The notes under the pieces: model-generated
What the model was told of the DNA's origin: nothing
Database searches by the model: none
The model's input: only the letters and a program-made list of their open reading frames with translations
Assembly: GCA_021295835.1 (NCBI GenBank)
Contig: JAGWBP010000029.1
Span: 20,297 to 40,305 of the forward strand
Length of the DNA: 20,009 bases
Source of the DNA: Gemmatimonadota bacterium
GTDB lineage: Bacteria > Gemmatimonadota > Gemmatimonadetes > Longimicrobiales > Gaopeijiaceae
Reading direction: 5' to 3'
Shown here: piece by piece, positions 13,881 through 20,009 of the stretch
How positions within the stretch are numbered: position 1 is the stretch's first letter
How the letters are laid out: each line of letters starts with the position of its first letter
Program-made: the position numbers and the translations under genes

Positions 13881-13941
13881 TAGTTGTTCACGCCCTTCGG
13901 AGTCTCCGCAAAGCGTGCCATCCACCCGCCTGGCTGAGGCG

Positions 13942-14346
13942 TCAAACTAGGCCGGTATTCCCCCGTAACACAAGAGCCGCCCAGAGGCTAGCGGCGAGCG
14001 CGCCGCCGTAGCACGGCACCTTCAGGAGCCCCGAATATCGGCGTAGTCCGAAGTCCATGAGGGTGTGGCGGATCCGGTGCGCGCAGTGAAAGAGCGAGAG
14101 CACGATCACGCCGAGCAGCGCGATCTTCACCGGCCACCATCCGACCGCCTGCCCGAAAGCCTCCGCGCGCGCCGCTGCCACGGCGGGATCCCCGGCGGGC
14201 AGAAGGACGCCGGTCACGACCACGAATGCCGGGACGAAGAGCGCGGCCATCACGCCGCCAGCCGAGAAGAGCGCCCACCAGAAGGCCTCGCCGGAGTGGC
14301 GGGCGCGCCGACCCCCGCGCCGACCGTCGCTGCCGCTGGAGCTCAT
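13942..14346 (-). CDS. frdD: Fumarate reductase subunit D (membrane anchor)
   Basis: FrdD is the second membrane anchor of the quinol:fumarate reductase and, with FrdC, holds the quinone site. The 134-aa product begins with a basic stretch, then EAFWWALFSAGGVMAALFVP, the typical FrdD opening (compare FWALFGAGG in E. coli), a middle helix WPVKIALLGVIVLSLFHCAHRIRHTLMD with the family's AHRIxHTLxD, and a last helix. There are three membrane spans and no haem-ligand pattern is evident. The start codon overlaps the frdC stop (ATGA, 14346-14343), so the two are translationally coupled. It is the last gene of the operon. Confidence 0.92.
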   Translation of the reverse strand: MSSSGSDGRRGGRRARHSGEAFWWALFSAGGVMAALFVPAFVVVTGVLLPAGDPAVAAARAEAFGQAVGWWPVKIALLGVIVLSLFHCAHRIRHTLMDFGLRRYSGLLKVPCYGGALAASLWAALVLRGNTGLV

Positions 14347-14732
14347 CGGAGCATCCACCACACGACGACTGCGCTCACGGTCAGCCACGGCCCGTACCCC
14401 ATGACGATCATCGCGATCGGCGCGGACAGTCGCTTCTCGCCTAGGAAGATCGGCATAGCCTGCGGGACGGCGCCAAAGAAGGTGATCGCATGCCACACGG
14501 CGGCGAGGAGCGCAACGACATGGGCCGCCACCCACCCCGGACGGCTCAGCGCGCCGACCCACTCGGCGAAGGCCGCATCCCCGGCACCGACCCTGGAAAG
14601 CGTCACTAGGAACACCACCAGATACCCCGCCATGAAGAAGCTCGTCAGCTCCCGAATCATGAAGCGCATGTACCCCGGCCGCTCCATCCACCACGCCCAG
14701 CGGTGCGGGCGCCGGTAGCCGCCCTGGCTCAT
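14343..14732 (-). CDS. frdC: Fumarate reductase subunit C (membrane anchor)
   Basis: The product is 129 aa. The N-terminus YRRPHRWAWWMERPGYMRFMI resembles FrdC of E. coli ([20 protein letters not shown]), then three hydrophobic helices follow (about residues 30-52, 70-92, 104-127). WHAITFFGAVPQAMPIFLGEK corresponds to the loop after helix 2 in FrdC. AGGGG lies 7 nt upstream of ATG 14732, immediately after the frdB stop, 11 bp away. It anchors FrdAB to the inner membrane and contributes to the quinone pocket. The Frd type with two small anchors usually works with menaquinol. Confidence 0.92.
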   Translation of the reverse strand: MSQGGYRRPHRWAWWMERPGYMRFMIRELTSFFMAGYLVVFLVTLSRVGAGDAAFAEWVGALSRPGWVAAHVVALLAAVWHAITFFGAVPQAMPIFLGEKRLSAPIAMIVMGYGPWLTVSAVVVWWMLR

Positions 14733-14743
14733 CGGCGCACCCC

Positions 14744-15568
14744 TCACGCGCCCGCCCCTTTCGGCATTACGAAGGCCTTGAAGTACTCCTGTGCGCCCAT
14801 CGCCTTCGCCTGCTGGATCGCGCCAGCCGGGTCCACGTGCTTCGGGCACACCACCGAGCACTCGCCCACGAAGGTGCACCCCCACATCGCCTCGTCCGAA
14901 AGCATCACGTCCATGCGTTCGGACCGGCCATGGTCGCGGGAGTCTTTGTTGTAGCGATGCCCGAGCGCAAGCGCCGCTGGCCCCAGGAATCCCTCCTCGT
15001 GGCCCACCACGGGGCACGCCGCGTAGCAGAGCATGCAGTTGATGCACATCGAGAACTGCTTGTACTTCGCGAGCTCTGCGGGCGACTGCCTGAACTCGCC
15101 GCCTGAGGTGTCATTCACGTCATCTCGGATCATGTACGGCTTGACGGCCTCGAGCTTGTCCATAAAGCCGTCCATCGACACGACCAAGTCGCGCTCCACG
15201 GGGAAGTTGACCAAGGGTTCAACCCTGACGGCAAAGGGGAAGTAGCTCTTGAGAAACGCCGCGCACGTGAGCACGGGTTCGCCGTTCACCATCATGCCGC
15301 AGCTTCCGCACACACCCATCCGGCAGCTCCAGCGGTGCGTCACCGTGCCGTCCACGTGGTCCTTTATCCAGTTGATCGCGTCCAGGACGACCCAGTCCTC
15401 GTTGTACGGCACCTCGTACGACTGAAAGCGAGGCTCCGCGTCGGTCTCGGGGTGGTAGCGGAAGAGCTCCAGGGTGATGGTCCGTTCGTCGGTCGCCACA
15501 GGCGAACCCGCGACCTGCTCGCCGGATCCGACGCGCCCGGCGGACGCTGATGCTCGCTCTTTGGACAT
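14744..15568 (-). CDS. frdB: Fumarate reductase iron-sulphur subunit
   Basis: FrdB carries electrons between the quinone site and FAD through three clusters, and all ligands are visible. The [2Fe-2S] site is SCRMGVCGSC plus LTC (C82, C87, C90, C102). The [4Fe-4S] and [3Fe-4S] sites are formed by CINCMLCYAACP (C175, C178, C181, C185) and CTFVGECSVVCPKHVDP (C231, C237, C241). The 274-aa protein is about 30 residues longer than E. coli FrdB; the extra length is an N-terminal Ser/Ala/Gly-rich tail (residues 1-27). An A+GGGGG-type site precedes ATG 15568, which is 14 bp after the frdA stop. Similarity to the E. coli Frd form is stronger than to SdhB. Confidence 0.97.
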   Translation of the reverse strand: MSKERASASAGRVGSGEQVAGSPVATDERTITLELFRYHPETDAEPRFQSYEVPYNEDWVVLDAINWIKDHVDGTVTHRWSCRMGVCGSCGMMVNGEPVLTCAAFLKSYFPFAVRVEPLVNFPVERDLVVSMDGFMDKLEAVKPYMIRDDVNDTSGGEFRQSPAELAKYKQFSMCINCMLCYAACPVVGHEEGFLGPAALALGHRYNKDSRDHGRSERMDVMLSDEAMWGCTFVGECSVVCPKHVDPAGAIQQAKAMGAQEYFKAFVMPKGAGA

Positions 15569-15582
15569 GCTACCCCCTCGGG

Positions 15583-17460
15583 CTACTCAGTGTTGCCGTC
15601 TGCGGCCGACGGGCCGCCCGTGCCGCTTCCTTCCGCTTCGCGCTTCAGCCCCGAGTCCGCGCCGTAGGTGCGCGCCCCCGGCGGCCACTTGGTAATCGTC
15701 ACGGGCCGGTATTCGATCCTGGGCGCGCCGCCGTCCTCGGTACGAAACGCCAGCGAATGGGCGAGGAAGTCGTCGTCGTCGCGGTCCGGGTGGTCGAGGC
15801 GCTGGTGCGATCCGCGCGATTCCGTGCGCTCGCGGCCCGAGTGGGCAATTGTCTCGGCGACGTCCAGGAGCGACGACAGCTCCAGTGCGGCGGTGAGCTC
15901 GGTGTTGAAGCTGTTCGTGTGGTCGTCCAGGCTGACGTTGGCGTAGCGCTCCTTGAGCTCGGCGATCTTATCGCACGTCTTCTCCAGCGACTCCTGGTTC
16001 CGGTAGATGCCCGCACCGTCCTCCATTGCTTCGTGAAGCTCGTTCCTGAGCACCGCAATTCGCTCGCTCGCGCCGCCCCCGTCCGCAGATCCCGCCCTTC
16101 TGGCCCCGGCGCTGAAGTACGCCCGCCGGATCCGCTCGCCCTCGTCCCTGGCCTGCGATTCAAGCCCGCCTAGCTCCAAGTCCGGGTTTTCCATGGCAAA
16201 ACGGGCCGCGTTCCTCCCCGCCTGGGCCCCGAAGACGAGGAGCTCGGTGAGCGAATTCGACCCCAGGCGGTTCGCCCCGTTGATCGACACGCACGCGCAT
16301 TCGCCCGCCGCGTAGAGCCCGGCGATGTCCGTGGCCGACTCGCTGTTCACGTCGATTCCGCCCATGACGTAGTGCACGACCGGGCGCACCGGAATGGGCT
16401 GGTGCACCGGGTCGATGCCCGCGTAGTTCCTGGCCAGCTCGCGCACGAACGGAATCCTCCTGTCGATCTTGGCCTCCCCGAGGTGGCGCAGATCGAGGTG
16501 GACAACCTCGCCGTCCTTGGTCCTGATCGTGCGGCCAGCCCACATCTCCTTGACGAAGCACTGGCTCAGCTTGTCGCGCGGACCCAGCTCCATCGCGCGT
16601 TTCTGCGGATGCCGCGGATCGCTCACATCCAGCGCCTCGCCCAGATCGTAGTCCTCCAGGTAGCGGCGACCGTCCTTGTTGACCAGGATTCCGCCCTCGC
16701 CGCGCGAGGCTTCCGTAATGAGGATGCCGGTCCCGGGGAGGCCGGTCGGATGGTACTGGATGAACTCCATGTCCTTGAGCGCCACGCCCGCCCGGTAGGC
16801 CATCGCCATACCATCGCCGGTCTTGATGGCGCCGTTGGTCGTGAAGGGGAAGGCCTTGCCCGCGCCGCCCGTGCAGATGATGACCGACCTTCCAAGCACG
16901 GCCCGCACCGTGCCCGTCCTGAGCTCGATGGCGGCGCACCCCCGGCAGCGCCCCGCGTCGTCGAGGAGCAGCTTCGTCGCGAAGTGTTCGTCGTAGCGGA
17001 CGATGTTGCCGTACTTCAGGGTGGTCTGGAAGAGCGAGTGCAGCATGTGGAAGCCGGTCTTGTCGGCCGCGAACCAGGTGCGCTCGATCTTCATGCCGCC
17101 GAAGGGACGTACAGCGACGCTCCCGTCAGGCATGCGGCTCCAGGGGCAGCCCCAGTGTTCCAGTTGGACCATCTCTTCGGGTGCGCGGTGGACGAAGTAC
17201 TCGACCGCGTCCTGGTCGGCGAGCCAGTCGGCGCCGCTGATGGTGTCGTAGATGTGGTCTTCGAGGCTGTCGCTGGGCTTGATGACTCCAGCCGCGCCCC
17301 CCTCCGCGGTCACGGTGTGGCTGCGCATCGGGTAGACCTTGGAGACGCAGGCCACCGAAAAGGCCGGGTTCTCCTCCGCAATCGCGATCGCTGCGCGGAG
17401 TCCGGCACCTCCTCCGCCGACGATGACGACATCGTGCTGCTCAGTGGCGGCGTGGCTCAT
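15583..17460 (-). CDS. frdA: Fumarate reductase flavoprotein subunit
   Basis: FrdA holds covalent FAD and interconverts fumarate and succinate on the cytoplasmic face. I start at ATG 17460 (625 aa); the upstream frame to 17547 is not Frd-like. Motifs are GGGGAGLRAA (FAD fold), RSHTVTAEGG with the FAD-linked His48, GCPWSRMPDGSVAVRPFGG, HPTGLPGTGILITEASRGEGG, VVHYVMGGI and GANRLGSNSLTELL with the catalytic Arg. The text follows E. coli FrdA almost phrase by phrase, so this is the Frd rather than the mitochondrial-type Sdh branch. No Shine-Dalgarno precedes the ATG; its start overlaps the stop of a tiny upstream ORF, suggesting coupling. The direction in vivo (reduction or oxidation) cannot be read from sequence. 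Confidence 0.97.
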   Translation of the reverse strand: MSHAATEQHDVVIVGGGGAGLRAAIAIAEENPAFSVACVSKVYPMRSHTVTAEGGAAGVIKPSDSLEDHIYDTISGADWLADQDAVEYFVHRAPEEMVQLEHWGCPWSRMPDGSVAVRPFGGMKIERTWFAADKTGFHMLHSLFQTTLKYGNIVRYDEHFATKLLLDDAGRCRGCAAIELRTGTVRAVLGRSVIICTGGAGKAFPFTTNGAIKTGDGMAMAYRAGVALKDMEFIQYHPTGLPGTGILITEASRGEGGILVNKDGRRYLEDYDLGEALDVSDPRHPQKRAMELGPRDKLSQCFVKEMWAGRTIRTKDGEVVHLDLRHLGEAKIDRRIPFVRELARNYAGIDPVHQPIPVRPVVHYVMGGIDVNSESATDIAGLYAAGECACVSINGANRLGSNSLTELLVFGAQAGRNAARFAMENPDLELGGLESQARDEGERIRRAYFSAGARRAGSADGGGASERIAVLRNELHEAMEDGAGIYRNQESLEKTCDKIAELKERYANVSLDDHTNSFNTELTAALELSSLLDVAETIAHSGRERTESRGSHQRLDHPDRDDDDFLAHSLAFRTEDGGAPRIEYRPVTITKWPPGARTYGADSGLKREAEGSGTGGPSAADGNTE

Positions 17461-17480
17461 GCGCGGGTGCCGTGGCTCAT
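17457..17480 (-). CDS. Seven-codon ORF overlapping the frdA start
   Basis: ATG AGC CAC GGC ACC CGC GCA TGA encodes MSHGTRA. Its TGA overlaps the frdA ATG as ATGA, and its own ATG overlaps the stop of the 31-codon ORF upstream in the same way. The first ten bases ATGAGCCACG are identical to the first ten of frdA, 20 bp away. This may be a coupling device or a trace of a small duplication; it may also be chance. Confidence 0.25.
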   Translation of the reverse strand: MSHGTRA

Positions 17481-17572
17481 GGGAGGGGCGGACGGGTCGG
17501 AGGCGGAGGCCGCGAGCGACCGGCGACCAGGGCGCCGATGCCCGCAAGGCGGTTGAGGGTAATTTGCCGCAT
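17477..17572 (-). CDS. Possible 31-aa leader peptide before frdA
   Basis: This ORF starts 12 bp after the stop of the phospholipase-like gene with GGGGAG 4 nt before its ATG, the best ribosome-binding site in the gap. It encodes MRQITLNRLAGIGALVAG followed by a Pro/Arg-rich tail. It ends in ATGA, overlapping the next tiny ORF. Ribosomes terminating here could be passed to frdA, which lacks its own Shine-Dalgarno. No family is recognised. Confidence 0.35.
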   Translation of the reverse strand: MRQITLNRLAGIGALVAGRSRPPPPTRPPLP

Positions 17573-17584
17573 GCCGCTCCCCGA

Positions 17585-18559
17585 TCAAGGAGCGGGGGAC
17601 GGTTCGCTGCCCATCCACGCCGACCACCAGAGGACGGTCAGCATGCGGGCTCCCGAGGCGATCCGCTCGGCGGCGAACTCCACCGCCTCGGGGCGGGCGG
17701 GCGACTCCGGGTCGAAGCCGATGTCTCGATCGAGGGCGTAGAGCGTCCCGACCAGGGCGTGCGCCTCCATGATGTGGGCGAGCACGGCCTCTCGCAGCGG
17801 GGCGCCGAGCGCCTCGACGGGCGCACCGCCCGTGTGCCGCAAAACGTCCTCGTCGGTGACGTGGGCATCGACGAAGCTCCACTCGAAGCGAGCGTGGAAG
17901 CCGCGTTCGGTCGAGTGCCCCTCCGGGTTGGGGGCGTCGCGGTCCCAGCCGTCGAAGTGGATCGTGGTGTGGTGGGGGTTGGAGGCGTCGGAGACGTAGT
18001 GCCCCAGGACGCCGGCGTCGCGCACGATCCCGGTCTCGATCCACCTGCGGCGCGCGGGATCGTCCTCGCTCCGCCAACGCCGCCAGCCGCTCTCGATGCG
18101 CTGGTAGAGCTCGACGATCCGAAATGGCAGAAATCCGGCGTCGCGCTCCGGGCGCTCCAATCCGGCCTTGTACAGAAGGCGTAGGTATGCAAAGCGGTCG
18201 GGAGCGTCGAGCGCACCCTCGGGGAGATTCTCGATGTCGATGTAGTGGTCGTAGCGGTGGGCCTCGTTCATCTCGACGGCCTCGCGCACCCGCCACCGGT
18301 CGGGCTCCGGGTTCAGGTAGACGAGCTCGGGACCGGCGTCCAGGAAGAAGGCCGGCATCTCGGGCGGAAGCGCCGCCACGGCGGTCCGCGCCGCCATCTC
18401 GTGCCCGGTCGACCCCCAGGGCACCGAGGCCGAGGCCGGGTCGGGCGTCGCCCCGCCGCCGGGAAGGTCCAGCAACACCCCGACCATTGGGAGAAGCGCG
18501 ACCGGGAAGGCGAATACAGCGGTCAGCCGTACCGGGCTCGAGTACCCAGGCGTCCGCAC
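17585..18559 (-). CDS. Exported zinc phospholipase C / S1-P1 nuclease-fold enzyme
   Basis: This all-helical superfamily uses three zinc ions to cut phosphodiester bonds in phospholipids or nucleic acids. All nine ligand positions can be placed: Trp48 and His53 (WGSTGH, spaced as in P1 nuclease), Asp87, His105 in HYIDIE, His187-x3-Asp191-x5-His197 in GHYVSDASNPHH, and His222-x3-Glu226. The final Glu is as in Bacillus phospholipase C, where P1 has Asp. In the family Trp is the mature N-terminus, so processing after Pro47 is expected; the 47-residue leader has a hydrophobic core (LTAVFAFPVALLPMVGVLL). Length is 324 aa. It lies 4 bp after the SDR gene, probably the same transcript, and upstream of frdA. 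The substrate is undetermined. Confidence 0.85.
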   Translation of the reverse strand: MRTPGYSSPVRLTAVFAFPVALLPMVGVLLDLPGGGATPDPASASVPWGSTGHEMAARTAVAALPPEMPAFFLDAGPELVYLNPEPDRWRVREAVEMNEAHRYDHYIDIENLPEGALDAPDRFAYLRLLYKAGLERPERDAGFLPFRIVELYQRIESGWRRWRSEDDPARRRWIETGIVRDAGVLGHYVSDASNPHHTTIHFDGWDRDAPNPEGHSTERGFHARFEWSFVDAHVTDEDVLRHTGGAPVEALGAPLREAVLAHIMEAHALVGTLYALDRDIGFDPESPARPEAVEFAAERIASGARMLTVLWWSAWMGSEPSPAP

Positions 18560-18563
18560 TGCG

Positions 18564-19361
18564 CTAGCTCTCCGCGTCTGCGCTCGCGGGACGGCCCCGC
18601 GATATCAGATAGGGGGACCTCTGCACGGTTGGGAGGACCACCATGTTGAGCACATTCACCCTAGGGGGCGCGTTCAGCACGTACATGACCGCCTCGGCGA
18701 CATCTTCCGGCTGGAGCGCGTCGACCCCGTCGTAGCTTCGCCCGGCCCTCTCCCGGTCGCCCCGGAAGCGCACGAGCGAGAACTCCGTCTCGACGAGTCC
18801 AGGATCGATCGACGACATCCTCACCCCGGTGTCCACCAGGTCCAGATTGGCGCTCTCGGTCAGAGCCCGCACGGCGTGCTTGGTGGCGCAGTAGACGTTG
18901 CCCCTGGGGTATGTGGCGTGTCCGGCAATGCTACCCACATTCACGACATGCCCTTCGTCGCGGGCCACCATCGCGGGAAGCAGCGCCCTCGTCATGTTCA
19001 GCACACCCTTGATGTTGGTGTCGATCATCTCGTCCCAGTCGCGGTGGCTTCCCTCGTGGAGGAGATCGAGACCGCGGGCCAGCCCGGCATTGTTGATCAG
19101 GATGTCGACCCTGACGCCGTCCTCCTTCAGGCGCCTCGCGAAGGCCTCCACGCCAGCGCGGTCGCGCACGTCGAGGGTGTGCCAGAGCGCCTCGGCACCG
19201 GTTGCCGGGCGAAGTTCCGCGGCCAGCGCCTCGAGCCTATCGGTCCGCCTTCCCACGAGCACCGGCCGCACCCCCGCCTCGGCCAGGGCGCGTGCGCACG
19301 CCTCGCCGATACCCGCCGTCGCGCCGGTGACAACGGCCGTTCTGCCTCGAATCCGATTCAT
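18564..19361 (-). CDS. Short-chain dehydrogenase/reductase (YdfG-like)
   Basis: This is a classical SDR of 265 aa, NAD(P)H-dependent. The cofactor motif TGATAGIG spans residues 12-19; NNAG, the structural Asn116 (DTNIKG) and the catalytic Ser144, Tyr157 and Lys161 (GSIAGH, YCATK) are all present. GRRTDR after the second strand (Arg at 38-39) favours NADPH. SIDPGLVETEFSLVRFRGD resembles the YdfG/3-hydroxy-acid dehydrogenase group, which acts on serine and related hydroxy acids; the substrate remains a guess. The ATG has no obvious Shine-Dalgarno and directly abuts the brxL remnant, so its promoter must lie inside that remnant. It is the first gene of the leftward cluster leading to frdABCD. 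Confidence 0.9.
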   Translation of the reverse strand: MNRIRGRTAVVTGATAGIGEACARALAEAGVRPVLVGRRTDRLEALAAELRPATGAEALWHTLDVRDRAGVEAFARRLKEDGVRVDILINNAGLARGLDLLHEGSHRDWDEMIDTNIKGVLNMTRALLPAMVARDEGHVVNVGSIAGHATYPRGNVYCATKHAVRALTESANLDLVDTGVRMSSIDPGLVETEFSLVRFRGDRERAGRSYDGVDALQPEDVAEAVMYVLNAPPRVNVLNMVVLPTVQRSPYLISRGRPASADAES

Positions 19362-19690
19362 CGGGCACCATTGTAGGTCAGCAGGATCGGGTGCTGCAAG
19401 ATGGGCGGCGCGCAGTGTCTCGCAGCTTGGTCCAGCACTCGCTCAGGAAGTCGTTGACGAGGCCGAAATGGTCGGTGAGGTGCTCGCCGGGGTTCAGCTT
19501 TGGTGAAGTCCCAGCCGGGGGAGTAGCCGTGGATGCGGTCGTGGAAGGCCGTGTCGTCGCGCATCTGCGTCGGCAACGGGCTCAGGAGGTGGCCGACGCG
19601 CTGCTGCTCCACCGAGACGTCGAAGTTGCCGACCTGCACCAGCGACCCGTCCGCGCGGGCCGAAGCGGAAGCCAGCGCGGTCCATGGCGG
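19358..19690 (-). pseudogene. Frameshifted remnant of brxL (BREX Lon-like protein)
   Basis: On the minus strand one frame reads SLVQVGNFDVSVEQQRVGHL, then LLSPLPTQMRDDTAFHDRIH and GYSPGWDF, the conserved core of BrxL, the Lon-like AAA+ protein of BREX phage-defence systems. At 19499-19501 an extra A shifts the frame; continuing one frame over gives KLNPGEHLTDHFGLVNDF and LSECWTKLRDTAR, again BrxL-like. A second shift then returns PPILQHPILLTYNGA. A third break precedes the core (near 19660). The ATP-binding part and the C-terminal half are absent. No other BREX gene (brxA, B, C, pglX, pglZ) is in view. It is dead as a protein. Its last codons overlap the SDR start. Confidence 0.65.
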
Positions 19691-19763
19691 GGTTGCGGGG
19701 CAGGGTGGCGAAGGTGACGAGCATGAGATGGAAGATGTGCGGCGACGGGAGAGCGTCAAGAGG

Positions 19764-19789
19764 ATTGGACGGCTAACTTGCCGTCCAAT
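19764..19789. promoter_or_regulatory. Perfect 9-bp inverted repeat
   Basis: ATTGGACGG (19764-19772) and CCGTCCAAT (19781-19789) flank an 8-nt loop. It lies 112 bp before the terminal lipoprotein gene and outside the BREX remnant. No T-run follows on either strand, so an operator is as likely as a terminator. Nearby, GGAACGTC is repeated at 19805-19812 and 19828-19835, and TATCAT (19821-19826) is a good -10 match lacking a clear -35. Confidence 0.4.
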
Positions 19790-19900
19790 ATCTCTACTAC
19801 TCGTGGAACGTCGGAATGAGTATCATTGGAACGTCCGGTTCCGTCGCGCCCGAGGATCGGACGCTACCCGCTCACCCACCCCGAAGCCGGGAGCAGCTCA

Positions 19901-20009
19901 ATGATGAAGCGCCTCGCCGTTCTCCCCATCCTCGCCCTCGCCGCCTGCGAGAGCCAGGAGCCCGAGCCCCCCTCCGCCTGCAGCTCCATACCGGAGGTGC
20001 CCGTCTACG
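19901..20009 (+). CDS. Start of a lipoprotein gene (truncated by the window edge)
   Basis: GGGAG lies 7 nt before ATG 19901. The first residues are MMKRLAVLPILALAAC, a short classical lipoprotein signal with lipobox LAAC, followed by an acidic Pro/Glu-rich linker and CSSIPEVPVY. The mature protein is anchored in a membrane, probably outer since there is no Asp at +2 (residue after Cys is Glu, Ser). The remainder lies beyond the window, so no function can be assigned. Confidence 0.8.
   Translation, partial: MMKRLAVLPILALAACESQEPEPPSACSSIPEVPVY

Noticed and set aside
16372..17556. A 394-codon open frame antisense to frdA
   Set aside because: Shadow of frdA codon usage; frdA has every catalytic motif on the other strand.
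19533..19904. A 123-codon plus-strand frame between the SDR and the last lipoprotein gene
   Set aside because: It reads antisense through the BrxL-like remnant and then through the dyad and promoter region; no start signal or family match.

Overview
This is a GC-rich chromosomal window from a Gram-negative-type bacterium. Several products carry Sec or lipoprotein signals. The overall gene style (ETF-ubiquinone oxidoreductase, Lon, SSS symporter, FrdABCD, short lipoproteins) would suit Gemmatimonadota or a similar environmental lineage. That taxonomic guess is an inference; no marker gene here settles it. Most of the window is housekeeping and respiratory metabolism. There are two small scars, a dead brxL-like gene and a headless Trm112-like gene, plus one solitary DNA methyltransferase.

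Layout, left to right. 1-437 holds no recognisable gene. 438-2132 (+) encodes an ETF-ubiquinone oxidoreductase. A possible 50-residue one-helix membrane protein follows at 2232. Next is a striking pair of dyad repeats exactly 42 bp apart (2401-2472), directly before a sodium:solute symporter gene (2495-4186, +). A secreted cyclophilin-type peptidyl-prolyl isomerase (4200-4895, -) converges on the symporter. A TTG-started solitary C5-cytosine methyltransferase (5178-6329, +) follows, then a Nudix hydrolase of the split-box NUDT19-like type (6461-7315, -). The Nudix gene is divergent from lon (7541-10090, +), whose product carries an unusual acidic insert. Between them lies a 225-bp region with a long imperfect palindrome. 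A small exported membrane protein (10234-10818, +) follows lon.

At 10884-11175 (-) there is a tRNA-Glu(CTC)/tRNA-Val(CAC) pair with a good promoter. The C-terminal half of a Trm112-like gene sits directly against the 3' end of tRNA-Val. 11388-13166 (+) encodes a nucleobase-transporter-fold (NCS2) protein fused to a C-terminal domain that looks like a degenerate GHKL/anti-sigma-factor ATPase. I consider this the most interesting protein in the window. A lipoprotein gene (13246-13809, -) converges on it.

The right third is one probable leftward operon: SDR oxidoreductase, zinc phospholipase C/P1-nuclease-fold enzyme, a chain of tiny overlapping ORFs, then frdA, frdB, frdC and frdD. This encodes a complete four-subunit fumarate reductase/succinate dehydrogenase of the E. 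coli Frd type with all iron-sulphur cysteines present. With ETF-QO, the window therefore supplies two quinone-linked dehydrogenases. Upstream of the SDR is a frameshifted remnant of brxL (BREX defence). The window ends in the first codons of another lipoprotein gene.
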